DNA of 64,000 bases from Phocoena phocoena (taxonomy: Eukaryota; Chordata; Mammalia; Artiodactyla; Phocoenidae). Shown here in pieces: positions 47,909 through 59,409 of the stretch (positions are counted from its first letter, which is position 1; every line of letters begins with the position of its first letter). The notes beneath the pieces are model-generated. The model ran no database searches. It saw only the letters and a list, made by a program, of their open reading frames with translations, and was not told where the DNA came from. The stretch spans positions 57,003,520-57,067,519 of the forward strand of contig NC_089235.1 in assembly GCF_963924675.1 (NCBI RefSeq), read 5' to 3'. The position numbers were made by a program, and so were the translations under genes.

Positions 47909-48583
47909 ATCAAGACAGTGTGGTATTTACAGAGTGATAGATACATAGAACAATAGAACAGGAGAACCCAGAGAGAGTCATAAAAATATGCCCAGATGGG
48001 GCTTCCCTGGTGGCGCAGTGGTTGAGAGTCCGCCTGCCGATGCAGGGGACACGGGTTTGTGCCCCGGTCTGGGAAGATCCCACATGCCGCGGAGCGGCTG
48101 GGCCCGTGAGCCATGGCCACCGAGCCTGTGCGTCCGGAGCCTGTGCTCCACAATGGGAGAGGCCACAACAGTGAGAGGCCCGCGTACCGCGAAAAAAAAA
48201 AAAAAAAGCCCAGTTGACAAGTGTGCAAAAGCAATTTAATGGAGAAGGGATGAACTTTTCAACATATTGTGCTGGAGCGATTGGACATCTATAGTAAAAA
48301 AATGGACTTTGACCTAAATCTCACACTATATACTAAAATTAATTCCAAATGGTTTTTGAAGTTAAACATAAGTCTAAATCTAATATCTGGTAAAGAAAAA
48401 CATAGGAGAAAATCTTTAGGACCTAGAGTAGGCAAAAAACTCTTACACTTGATATTAAAAGTATTATTCATGCAAATAAAAGTTCGTAAATCAAATCTCA
48501 TGAAAATTACAAAATTTGCCCCATGAAAAATTTTGTTAAGAAGATGACAGATATTTGAGAGACTGGGAGAAAATAATTTCATT
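47909..48583 (+). mobile_element. L1 LINE with inverted 5' part: 5' segment (interrupted by SINE)
   Basis: Sense L1 ORF2 sequence from 'caagacagtgtggtattt' through 'tttggacctaaatctcacac' type blocks ('aaaattaattccaaatggtt', 'aaaacataggagaaaatctt') to 'gagactgggagaaaataatt' at ~48583. In L1 coordinates this lies directly upstream of where the minus segment starts, as expected for a 5' inversion by twin priming. A CHR SINE (47998-48207) splits it. The + strand frame 48269-48526 is decayed ORF2. Confidence 0.72.
47998..48207 (+). mobile_element. CHR SINE, short form, nested in L1
   Basis: GGGGCTTCCCTGGTGGCGCA start, A-box TGGCGCAGTGG matching the family form, slightly changed B-box GGTTTGTGCC, end GCGTACCGCG and ~16 A. 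An imperfect TSD around GCCCAGATG / GCCCAGTTG joins the two halves of the L1. The 132-codon minus frame (47836-48234) and the 80/83-codon frames are SINE translations. Confidence 0.93.
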
Positions 48584-49959
48584 TTTAAGGGCAGGAATTA
48601 GATTTGTGTCTCTCCTTATACTTCATCTACAAAGAATGCCTGAATGTAAATAGTACACAGTCATTTTGAGAATACCTGTTGAGATAAAACTTGAAAGTTG
48701 ACTGAGAGAGATGTTCACTTTCTACTTTGGTATCAAAGAGGGCATATTATTCCAGAATGCACAGGGAAAAGTCTGATTTGGTATTACAGAATTCATGAAA
48801 GAAAATGCAAAACTTTTTGAGAGCCCCAGTGTTTGTGGACCCTGTTTAACACAATGTTTCTCTGAAAATGCTGTGCATTGTTTACCATGCACGGGTCATA
48901 CTCTAATGTCCTTGTTGACAAGTGTAATTTCAATGGAACTGCTCTTGACAGGGCTTGGTCTGCTTGCTTTGCAGAATTTGAGTGTCCTACCACCGTGTTG
49001 CTTCAAGTCAATAGGAAAAAATTACCAATCTTCTGAAAAGTCCTCTTATGTATATCCTGGCTATCAAATGTCAACACAGCTGACAAAGTGGCCAGCAGGC
49101 TGCAAGTGTGAGATATCACACGGTGATTATAAAAATTTACAGCTGTCAGCTAAAATGAGAATGTCTCCCATGGGTGTGAAAGTAAAATGTGAAGATTAGC
49201 TGATAAAGCACTCTGCTTTGGCTTTTTACTTCATGAACTAAGATTGACAGGGATGTCAGAATGTCATCCACAACATTCAACAAAACGTTCACCAAGATTT
49301 AGGACATGATATTGGATTTTTTGCAAACATCTTTCTTATGTAAGACAAAATTTTTACTTTGAAAGATAGGGTGAAGTTGTTAATTGGCAAAATAAACTCA
49401 GAAAAGATCAAAATGAACTGAAAGTAGCATCATACATTTAAACAATGAATTGCATTCCCAAGTAATCATTAATTGTGGCATGGGTATTGCTGTCATGTTA
49501 AAGATACCGCTAATTTGAAGATGAGTAGGGTCATCAGTTTTCAATCACGGCTAGGGAGGTCAAGGGTTTTGACAAGAAAAGTAGGGCTATGACTAAGTTT
49601 TGATTTGATATTTGCGCTCCTCTAAAAGGAAATTTTCTTATACATCAGTGTATTCATATACATGTTTGGAAACATGCCTTTATCAGTAAATCTGGATGAA
49701 TTCGAGGCTTGGTTATTAGACTTCTGTCTGAATATCAGTGGCATTGTTAAAACAGGGAAGTGCCTAATTTAGAATGGTGTGTGGATCAGCAGAAAATGCA
49801 GAAATATCCTAGAGGTGAAGCAGACACAGATAAAGAAAGAACAAGAGACACATAAAGCAAATTTACAAATTACTCTCTCAAGCCATCCTACTGCCACATT
49901 TATGAGATCAATGTAACTTCTTAGTTTACAGCTTTCTAATCCAATAGCTACAATTCAAT
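48584..49959. other. Unassigned DNA with a 134-codon open frame
   Basis: No repeat recognised. The + frame 48795-49199 (134 codons, cysteine-rich start, 13 Cys in all by eye) stays open in AT-rich DNA but shows no domain, codon bias or homology I know. A frame this long is expected a few times by chance in 64 kb. I treat it as non-coding. Confidence 0.35.
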
Positions 49960-50220
49960 ACTTTATTTCCTCTCTTGGATGTGTGCTACCTGGATTTCTC
50001 TATCCTCAGTTTCTTTCCATCATCTCTATTACCAGGTTAATTTTTCTAAGGCACAATTCTTACTACAATAATTTTAGACTCACAAATTTGATTATCAAGT
50101 AAAGCCATACTAACTTAGTATGACGTTCAAACTCTTTGCCTCTTTGGCCTCAATATATCATCATAGGAATATTTCTCATTCTTTCCTATCAGTTATCTAA
50201 ATAAATTAGATATGCCATGC
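49960..50220 (+). repeat. L2 LINE fragment
   Basis: 'taatttttctaaggcacaat', 'cacaaatttgattatcaagt' and 'gacgttcaaactctttgcct' match L2 sense blocks (GATCTTTCTAAAACACAAAT, CTGATCATGTCACTCC, AATAAAGTCCAAACTCCTTA). Confidence 0.52.
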
Positions 50221-50444
50221 ATAATAGCCCATCTTATTGCAGTCTTTTTCACTGGAATTTTCCTGCTAGCATGTATGATTTTTATTTCCAGCATATTAAA
50301 CTTGGAATCAGTATAAAACTTTGGAGAAACCACTTCTGACAATATACTAGGAAAATATGTAGTACACTGAGATATATGTAATGACTTGTTGAGGAGAGAG
50401 AATCTGGTAAAATTAAATTTTCTTTTTCAAAAATGTGAGTGGGA

Positions 50445-50648
50445 GGGCTTCCCTGGTGGCGCAGTGGTTGAGAGTCCGCCTGCCGATGCAGGGGACACGG
50501 GTTCGTGACCCGGTCCGGGCAGATCCCACATGCCGCGGAGCAGCTGGGCCCGTGAGCCATGGCCACTGAACCTGCGCGTCCGGAGCCTGTGCTCCGCAGC
50601 GGGAGAGGCCACAACAGTGAGAGGCCCGCGTACAGCCAAAAAAAAAAA
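50445..50648 (+). mobile_element. CHR SINE, short form
   Basis: GGGCTTCCCTGGTGGCGCAG start, A-box TGGCGCAGTGG intact, B-box GGTTCGTGACC, end GCGTACAGCC plus an A run. Perfect 16-bp TSD AAAAATGTGAGTGGGA at 50429-50444 and 50649-50664, the cleanest in the window. Likely a young insertion and a good lineage marker. Frames of 70-110 codons across it are not genes. Confidence 0.96.
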
Positions 50649-50664
50649 AAAAATGTGAGTGGGA

Positions 50665-51377
50665 AAACATTAAATTGGATGAGTTTATTAGCAGTGGTAA
50701 AAGTTAGCTAAAGTTATAAAGAAAGAGAATATATAAATGATTAGAAACAATGAGAGTGCATCAGTGTACAGTAGTCATGAGGAAAGGATTATTAGAGAGA
50801 TGCCAGCAGACGTGATAAGAGGATACTAATTCCTGTACTGGAGCAAAACTAGGTAAGAATTCAGCCACATAAAGATGGCTCTACATAACAGGAATTCTGA
50901 CAGTATTGTCAGTCAGAGGGAATATTTCTTGACTCCAGTCCCCATGGTATCCATCCTGCTGATAATGATGCCACCTAATTGGGTAAAGGATTTTGATTTT
51001 GTTAGGTTTTGTTGAGAAATTACATTTTCTATTTGCATAGAATAAGTCCCTCCTCACCCTTCAAAATGGTTCTGGAGATTTGGGTTAGGTTCCTACTTCC
51101 CATGATGTGCACTAATGTGGTAACAACCCCAGAGTATGCTATGTTCTTACTTAAAGACTGGTCCATTTCCAATGTCACTATCAATTGCAGAAGTTCCGCC
51201 ATTCTAAGTTCATTCCTAAAATAAGCCTTAGCATTATTGTAGATTCCATCCAGCAGGTTTAGAGCAGGATCCGTTTAGTAGGTTTAGGCTTTTTGTTTGT
51301 TCTTTAAAAATTAACTATAACAAATCAGGCACAAGTCAAACATCACTACTACAGTTACTTCTTGAATGGCTCAACTG
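50665..51377. other. Unassigned DNA
   Basis: Nothing recognised. Confidence 0.35.
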
Positions 51378-51394
51378 AGAAAATATAGCATACT

Positions 51395-51676
51395 AGACTT
51401 CCCTGGTGGTGCAGTGGTTAAGAATCCTCCTGCCAAAGCAGGGGACACAGGTTCGAGCCCTGGTCCGGGAAGATCCCACATGCCGCGGAGAAACAAAGCC
51501 CATGCACCACAACTACTGAGCCTGCGTTCTAGAGCCCAAAAGCCACAACTACTGAGCCTGTGCTCCACAACAAGAGAAGCCACCACAGTGAGAAGCCCGC
51601 ACACTGCAGCTAGAGAAAGCCTGCACGCAGCAATGAAGACCCAATGCAGCCAAAGATAAATTAATTAATTAAAAAA
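51395..51676 (+). mobile_element. CHR SINE, long form with internal duplication
   Basis: GACTTCCCTGGTGGTGCAGT start, B-box GGTTCGAGCC, long body, tail 'cagccaaagataaattaatt'. The block CCACAACTACTGAGCCTG occurs twice (about 51509 and 51543), lengthening the middle. TSD AGAAAATATAGCATACT / AGAAAATGTAGCATATT (15 of 17) at 51378-51394 and 51677-51693. Confidence 0.93.
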
Positions 51677-51693
51677 AGAAAATGTAGCATATT

Positions 51694-52005
51694 AAGTAAA
51701 CCAGTCTGTATATAATAAGTCCCTTTTTAATCCTTAGTTCAAGAATATTGGGATGACTCCAAAATATACAGAGAGCAATGACACTGCTCAGCATCATATC
51801 AGCATCAATTATCTGCCTAGAAAACCAAAATTCTCAGTAAAGGAATGATATGCACTAGCAGGCATATACAATTAACAGAAAATAGCAGTGAAAGGGACAA
51901 GACATTAAAATACAAGCATTTGGTGTTTGCCTACATTCTCCTATTATATGTATTTATCTCTTTATTTTTAAACACTGGCAACAAGGGTTTTTTTAACAGT
52001 TTTTA
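51694..52005. other. Unassigned DNA
   Basis: Nothing recognised. Confidence 0.3.
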
Positions 52006-52166
52006 CTTTTATTTTTTAATTCTATTTATTTATCCATTTATTTATTTTTTGGCTGTGCCACGTGGCATGTGGAATCTTAGTTCCCCAACCAGTGATCAAA
52101 CCTGCACCCCCGCAGTGGAAGCGCAGAGTCTTAACCATTGCACCACTGGGGAAATCCTCAAACTTT
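52006..52166 (-). mobile_element. CHR-type SINE, ~150-bp variant
   Basis: Minus strand: TTTATTTATTTTTTGGCTGT tail, then 'gccacgtggcatgtggaatc', 'ttagttccccaaccagtgat' and 'ccattgcaccactggggaaa'. Read in sense it has 'ggttggggaactaag' before the 'catgcc' block, like the copy at 20108. TSD around TTTTT(A)ACAGTTTTTA at ~51989-52005 and 52167-52183. Confidence 0.85.
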
Positions 52167-52183
52167 TTTTTTTACAGTTTTTA

Positions 52184-55100
52184 AAAGCCATTGGATAAAT
52201 GTGATATTAATATCTATTATACCATTCCAAATTTCTAAAAGTTTATAGAGAAGACAGAAAAGTACAACATTACTGTCAGGAATCATCATAGATCTTTAAG
52301 ACAATCCATAAATTTGAAGTGGAATATTTTCTATCTATATTTTAAAAAGATTTTCTGGGATTCTATAAGCACCAAGGCTCAAAGTCCAAGTTTCAGGTTG
52401 GATTATCACAAGTTCTAGGTGCACATTTTATTCCTCTTGCATTTATATAGTGCCCATATACTTTAAAAATTAACATCTAGCTATATCATATCCATTTTCA
52501 TAAGTTTTGTTCTAACACAAAACAAGTAATTCAGCAAGTGATTACTATAAAATGCTTCAGAGTAAATAACTATTGAGGTCAATTAAAGGTAAGCTCTAGA
52601 GTCTTTATAGATTCTTGGACTTTTCTGTCATTGACATTTGGAGGACGGGGGTGCTAAATTCCCCTCTCTACCCCTTTTCTTTCCTATGTCAGAAACCATA
52701 GTTTTAAATCAACTTGCATTTATTCCTTAAGGCCTAGATGTGCTATTTTGGAGCAGCTAAACTGGACAGTTATTTCAATAATTTCTCTTATTATTTCACT
52801 TGGCTTTAGCTCAGGAAGGAATAAAGACAATCTCCATAAAAAAATAATGGTTGTTGTAGCAATCTTCAAGTTGTAGGGATGATAGTGAGGTGATGACAGA
52901 TATGTTCAGTGCAAAGAACTCAACAGTAACAAAGGACACATGTTCCTTTACTGTAAGAAAATGATAAAAAATTACTTAATTGTATGAAAATGGTTCTGCA
53001 TATTACTAAAAATTTACAAATTAGAAAGTAGCCTCTCTGATCTTTAAATTCTATTAACACACCCAGTTATGGAAGTATAATTGCAATCAAATACTTCAGG
53101 AACCTTCCTTTGCAATGTTTACCCTCTTGGTTGTATCAGACTATCCTGAGGGCTAAACAGAATATTGGCTCTAGAATACAGGCCATGCAGACTCCTGTAT
53201 TACTTTGCTTGTATTTGGAATGCCTTTGTCTGGATCTGTATAAATGTGTCAGTGCTCCAGGATAAATTTTAGGATAAATTTGGACAACTGTGTGAACATA
53301 GCTTTGGACAACATAGCTTAATCCCTTCTTTTCTTTTTTTAAGTAAAATGATCAAGAACTATAAAACAAGGAAAATCTTACATCAGTAATGAACTTGAGA
53401 CACAAAATGTTGCTATCTGCCTCTCTGAAACAGTAAAAAATTTATCTTGATAAAATGCAGATGGAATCTGATAGAAGGGGATATTTAAAGCTGACACCAA
53501 GCTCTTCCTGCAGCTGAAAGATGAGTGTACCTCAGCAATAAATAGATGACACACCTGCCACATAGCACTAGTACTTCTAACACCAGAAGCTGATATGGCA
53601 GAGGACTTATTCCAGGAGAATCCTGTGAAAAGCAAGCAGACTCTTCCTGAAGTGACAGTCTCAATAATTGGACAAAATTGGCTCGAAATAGTATCTTAAG
53701 CTTTAAGTGGAAAAAAACTCAGTATCCCTTATCTGAACCATAGTGTCTGACATAACATAGATGCACAAAAAATATCTACTGACTATATGTATTGAATAAA
53801 CTCTATTCAAAATGGTATGCCAAAAGTTTGAAATCCCATATTGTGGAACATTTTTTAACATCGTAATAGGAGGATGTAAACTAAATAAACTGTCATAATT
53901 TTAACAGAAAATAGTGTGGTTAGGAAAAATTTCACAGTATGAAATGAGAAACAGCATTTTTGTTTTGAATACTGAAATAAACAACTTCCACTGTCCAAAA
54001 CATATAATTTGATAGGAAATATCGCTAAAAGTCTCATGGTAAATTTGAAAGTACTGCAATCATCCACCATCTGGTGATTGTTTATAAGATTAGCTGTACA
54101 GGGATCTAGGCATTTCTATTGGGATTCAATGAGTTAGTTAGAAGGAATAAGAAATACAAAATATTTTCTACAAATATTATAATGAGGTGGTATACTAATT
54201 TCACACAATAAATATTACTGGCATGTGGATAAAATGATACAATACTATTCGACTCTGTTTCAGCTTTGTAATATGTATGGCTATTACATCATTCATGTTT
54301 CAGACCCAATGCCTTTACAGAAGTTTGTGTTTGTGAAAGGGTTGAGTGGGTGGGATATTCAGGGAAATATTTAAGGACTGTGAAATTCCACTTTGAAAAA
54401 TCCTGGTCAGGATTAAGAAACAATCATGCCATAAAATTAAATAAATTTGTTCTGGCAAAATGATAAAGATGGGTTTTCAATATTGAAAATTTTCAATGTT
54501 GAAACATTAATTTATTGAAATTTACCTTTTGTCTATTTTTCCTTTTGTCTCCTAGAAAAGAATTCTCCACGTTCTCTAATTAAATCATTAAAAAAATAGC
54601 AGTAAATTTGACTGCTTCTATGAATAACTTGAGCCTCTTTAACTTTATGCTTTTCAGTTAATGTTAGAGTCAGAAATTATGTTTACCCAGAGGATAACTG
54701 GAAAAATTAACATTGCTCTCTTTCACTACCATTGTGAATTTGTCAGTGATTATAGAATGAAAAAAAAATACATAAACATTTTGGCAAATGTCTCCAGGCA
54801 TCTGATGATAACTGACATAAGATGTATTAAGTTTTGTCTCCAATTTATCAGTCAAATCATGCCAACTTCAATATCCTTTATTAACTTCTCTGAGCAAACA
54901 TAATCTAAGAATGGGGTTATACCTAAGGTAAAAATTATTCCATTTAAAATTCTTTGCCTCTTTTACAAACTTAGCTATTTATACCAACATAGCTAATTTT
55001 ACAGGAAAATGAGGGAACATGCATATAGTTACAAGAAGAAAATGATTATTAAAAATAGTAGATACAGTAGAATCAAGACTTGTGTACAGAAGGAATAAAT

Positions 55101-56265
55101 CTATTATGAACTAATTAGCAATGTGAAAATATTAAATATCACTATATGTGTATGTATTCTGTCAAAATCATGATTATTTATTAATTAAATCTTAATATTT
55201 GGCATATGGCCTATTCTCTTCCCCTCAGGAATTTCTTCCATTTGAATGAATATGAATTAAAATGGAATTGCGTTGAGTAGCACTGAGACAAAATATTACA
55301 TTGTGGGGCATTGTGGGTCTGGAATGAAGCTCTACTTTAGGACCATGGGAGTGAAAGTGCTAGGACTACTTGTCTGACAGTGGAAGATATTATCAACTGA
55401 GCTTTATCACCTCAGATGTTGCATAGTCTACATAAATGGGCCTAGTAGAGAATTTTCCTCTGTATTATTTTACAAGCCATTGTTGCTTCCTAAGTCTATG
55501 TCTAAGGATGTTGATAATGATATTATAACTATTTAAATATAACTAACAAATTTGTTTCATATTTAAACAGGGAATAAGGCTATTTCAATTTTTTTTTTTT
55601 TTTTTGGAGACAAAATGTGATTATGCCTTCCCAATTTATTTCAGATAAATTTTATGCCTTACTGAGCATCTATGTTTCCAGTAACCCGCACATGTGCAAA
55701 ACAAATCTCTGTACTATTACACTTGTCTGATTTTAGAATTAAAGATAAACAAAGTCAGCCTAAGGCAAATTTGTGATGAAAGAGATGAAATTCTACATCT
55801 ACTGATCCATTTCCTTCTGTTTGCTTCCAGAATGAAACATCTCTCTTTCTAAGCTTTGACACCCCTCTTTCTCTTTTCTATGCTCCCTATCATGAGATGG
55901 ATTGACATACTTGTAAATCCCATAGTTTAATATTTGAAATGAAAGAACATAAATAGAATAATTAATGGAGAACACCTGTTGCTTTGTTCTGTAGCCTTAG
56001 GTGTACTTACTATGCAATTAATAAAGTTAAGAAATATTACGTCAAAAATCTGTCTTGGGAATTATAGGTCATGAGAGTGGTCTCACAGAGTCCTAGATTG
56101 TAGTAAAGTTTGTATGTGTACGTGAGAAGGACTTAATAGACCTGAACTTTACCTTCTCCTAGCCTCTTAAAAATTGCCCTATGTTATGAAGTACAATAAC
56201 TTTATCACTATTAGTATATAACCTAAGTACATATTATAACACGTTTATTTACTAAAGAGTTTCTT
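52184..56265. other. Unassigned AT-rich DNA
   Basis: About 4 kb without a gene or confident repeat. It contains a pair of adjacent 16-bp near-palindromes at 54474-54505 and a T17 run at 55589-55605. Confidence 0.4.
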
Positions 56266-56610
56266 AAAGTGGGATTTGCATAGGACTGGTGGGCCTAGAG
56301 ATCTTTGTCAAGATGTCCACAAGCTCAAAGCTATTTTTATAGTAATACTAACAGGTTGTCTTTTCTACTCTGTTAACATCTCCACTGATGGTGCAAAAAC
56401 AATGGTGCATAAAACTACCGGTGGCTTAGTACAAATCAACGTAGTGGCCCCAAACCACTTGTAACATGTTCTTCACTGTCAGGAACTTGCTGTAAAAGAA
56501 AATTAGCTCAATTTAAGTCTATCCTTGTTGAAAAAGAAAAATTACTAAGTGTATTTAACCACAATTTCCTTAATGTAGGAAATTTGATTATTAATTAAAA
56601 TAAAGTGGGT
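56266..56610 (+). pseudogene. Decayed hAT-superfamily transposase fragment
   Basis: The frame from 56276 reads LFYSVNISTDGAKTMVHKT followed by TGGLVQINVVAPNHL, and after a stop HVLHCQELAVKEN. This matches the start of the catalytic region in mammalian hAT (Charlie/ZBED-like) transposases: a [I/C]STDGAKAMVGK-type block containing the first catalytic Asp, then A...IKAVAPNC and a CxxH-type HxHALAxK block. The zinc-finger part before it and the second Asp and C-terminal dimerisation region after it were not found. At least one in-frame stop (56462) and frameshifts: a molecular fossil. Confidence 0.68.
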
Positions 56611-57400
56611 TTTTTCATAATATACACAGTGAATATTTTATGGACTACTCAGTATTGCCAAGTAATAGAAGGGCAACCTAACAGAAGGCAATAAGACATT
56701 GCATCAAGTGTTTTTGAAAAAAGATATTTATAAGTTATACATGGATTAACCCCCAAGCTGTATGAGTCTACTGTATATATTGTGAGTAGGAATTTGTATT
56801 CATCAATCAATGTGTTTTCAATTGTCTAAATAATTCATGTTATTTTTTAAATAAATAGTACCATTAAAATAAAAAAAAATTTAGTAGCCCTTGGTTCTTC
56901 AAGAGAAAGTAGAAGAAATAACACAAATATGGATAATATATGCACAAAAATGTGCAGTGCATCCACCTTACATGGTGAAGAGATGAAAAGTTCTCATTGT
57001 AAATGCATTTTTTTTTCCCCATTGGCTCCCCCTGCATAAAAGGTACAAAAGACCATTTTAGGTCAAACTGAAATAAAGCAAAAAGTTTTTAATTTATAGT
57101 CATTTTTCTCATGTATCTCTGATTCTTTCTCCTTGTAAAGGACACAGAGTAACGGTTTGTATTGGGTCACATTATTGTAAAAATTTAAAAAGTGACGGTA
57201 ACAGATAGGATATTTTGTGCCTGATTAATTCTGCTTCCATCATGTAGGTACAGGCTTACTATGTCGATCAGTTGTGTGGCAAACTAGGTGAGGTGCAACT
57301 TATTCTGCCCCCTACAGGGATGCAACATCAGTCCCTCAAGTTAAACCAAACAGAGAACCTAGTACCCCCTTTTTAATCTGGGGTGCAATTATTTGTCTTT
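56611..57400. other. Unassigned DNA next to the hAT fossil
   Basis: Could include more of the dead transposon (AT-rich, no clear blocks), but nothing can be aligned with confidence. Confidence 0.3.
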
Positions 57401-57408
57401 CCGTAATA

Positions 57409-57617
57409 CAATGTTTCTCAACTGGGAAGATTTTGCTTAAATAATGCCTATAGACATTTTTGGATGTCTCAGTTAAAGGTAGGGGTGTTTCTACCAGCAT
57501 CTAATGGGTAGAGGCCAGGAATGCGGCAGAGGACAGCCTATAGTGCACAGGACAGCCCTCCCAACAGAGAATGACATGCTCAACAATGTTAACAGTGACG
57601 AGGTTTGGGAAATGCTG
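57409..57617 (+). mobile_element. MER20 (hAT-Charlie non-autonomous DNA transposon)
   Basis: Nearly full-length 209-bp copy: start CAATGTTTCTCAACTGGGAA (consensus CAGTGGTTCTCAACTGGGGG), 'gacatttttggatgtctcag', 'taatgggtagaggccaggaa', 'tagtgcacaggacagccctc', end 'gaggtttgggaaatgctg'. The 8-bp hAT-type TSD is partly kept: CCGTAATA (57401-57408) and CCCTACTA (57618-57625), 6 of 8. MER20 copies have been linked in other mammals to uterine gene enhancers; no such role is implied here. Confidence 0.9.
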
Positions 57618-57819
57618 CCCTACTAGGCTGTGAGTTGTCTGTAGGAATTTGAGGTGTTTCTTGCTGCATCTACAGAAACTAGTACAATATCTGCCGTGGC
57701 TAGTGCATCTAAAAACACCTGTTGATTTTTGATGTTTCTCTGCAGACAGTTTAGAAAGAGGGCTTCTGATACATATGAAGCTAAAGGGATTATTCCCATT
57801 ATACTCTAAAAGCTCTTCT

Positions 57820-58040
57820 TTAAATAGGTTGCTTTATTCAAAATCTCAATCCCTATCAATCCATGATTAAAAGTGTTCAACAGTTTCCTTTAGCCTCGGG
57901 ATAAAAAATGTTCCAATATACTCCCTCTTTCACCTCATCTTTTACTACTGTCTGCTATTCTGTCTCCACTTCATGTACGCTAACCTTCTTTCAACTCCTC
58001 AAATGCTCAAACTGCATCTAGAAGGACTAATATAAGCAGT
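57820..58040 (+). repeat. L2 LINE fragment
   Basis: 'aaaagtgttcaacagtttcc', 'tttagcctcgggataaaaaa', 'ttcaactcctcaaatgctca' fit L2 sense blocks (AAAACCCTTCAGTGGCTCCC, ATTGCCCTCAGAATAAAGTC, TGTTCCTCGAACATGCCA). Confidence 0.52.
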
Positions 58041-58079
58041 CCATGCACAATTAATAATGTACGGTTTTTCATTAGTCCC

Positions 58080-58260
58080 ATGTGTTAAGTAGCACTTTAA
58101 ACACACGCACACATTTATGTGAAGTCATAGTTAATAACTGCAAAAATCTGATATGATGGTGCATTATTATCTCCACGCCTAGAATTAGTAAACAGGAGCA
58201 TAGAAACTTTGAAAGTGACTTGCCTGAGGATACTCACAGAATGTAAACAAAGAAGCTCTT
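58080..58260 (-). repeat. MIR SINE relic
   Basis: 'gtgcattattatctccacgc', 'aacaggagcatagaaacttt' and 'gtgacttgcctgaggatact' match reversed MIR (TATTATTATCCCCATTTTAC, GAGGAAACTGAGGCAC, GTAACTTGCCCAAGGTCAC). Confidence 0.58.
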
Positions 58261-59409
58261 AAAGCACAAGGAGGAGATTAATGCATTCCAGTTTGAGGGG
58301 AGACACAAGGAAAGACAGAATGACACAGGGAACATAGTCAATTTGAAAAACTGCATGTCATGAATATGACTGAAGTAAAATAGGACCCACTGGAGCATGT
58401 CTCACAAGTAATTATAGAATGATACACATGCTCACTTCATTGTAGACTGACCTGTCCAATACCCACTCCCTTGACTATCAAGACCCAAATAACCAAAGAT
58501 AGACAATGTATTATATTATATTCAGGCATATTTCTTCATTCAGAAATACATGTCCTAAAATGTTTAAAGATTATAGAAAAAGATTTTCTGAAAATTTGCT
58601 CACATGCAATCAACGTTGAACTCCCTGGAATTCTCAGGTATCACTATTATCCCTATATTTAGTAATGTCTATTTCAACTCTGAATAGCCATGCCTGTTTT
58701 TTGCTGTTGGGTCCAATTGTTTTATGAATGAGATACTGTCAATAAATAAAACATCACTGATAGCCATTTTAGGCCTTTTGAGGAATGAGGTAATTTTTAT
58801 ATATAATTGAATGCATTAAATGAAATCCAACAAGTATACAATTTTATAATTTAGTCATGATGATAACACATTCTGAGAACTGACCAAAAATGGTCTGTCT
58901 GAGAAAATGGATTGTTTATGGGTGAGAAATTTTATTAAGTTCCTAATGTAATGAAATTTATACTGTCTTTTAGTGTATGACTGTAATGATACTGTGTGAA
59001 AATTAATTTGATTCCATGTAATTTATTAAATTAGAAATATATAAGTAAAATCTTAGAATAGCAACATAAATTTCTTTGAAGTTATTTTTCTGATTTTTAC
59101 TGAATGGATGTTCAGCTTGAATATGATAACTTCCCAGTACAAATTAAATAAGATATCATAGAAATGAAAAATCAATCCAAGTTTTACAGCTGTTTTCTTT
59201 TGAACCGTGTTTACTGTTCACATACAGTAAGCTTGCACTTAATGTGATCAATTGATTAAAATATTTTGGACATAAACTTCACAATTGTGGGAACTTAAAA
59301 ATTAGTAATATTCTTGGGAGAGGAAAACTAAAAATAGTTATTCAGAAAATACCAGACTACTCTGAAAATAATGTAGTTTCTCAGAGTTGTCTGTTTCATC
59401 TTATGTGTG
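58261..59409. other. Unassigned AT-rich DNA
   Basis: Nothing recognised. Confidence 0.35.

Noticed and set aside
47836..48234. 132-codon minus frame and other 70-138-codon frames at 5397-6047, 17833-18331, 44930-45266, 45694-46005, 50282-50670, 51366-51659 and 62891-63369
   Set aside because: All are mainly translations of CHR SINE copies (recurring peptides such as VVASPVAEHRLRTRRLG or GAVVESPPADAGDTGSCPG). Similar peptides from unrelated loci reflect a shared non-coding repeat, not a protein family.
50445..50520. tRNA-like heads of CHR SINEs as possible tRNA genes
   Set aside because: A- and B-box are present, but the heads do not close a proper acceptor stem and are followed by the SINE body; they are tRNA(Glu)-derived promoters.
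53700..53840. ACTCAGTATCCCTTATCTGA resembling the start of a Tigger/MER2-type element
   Set aside because: Only the first ~20 bp are similar; the rest does not follow the consensus.
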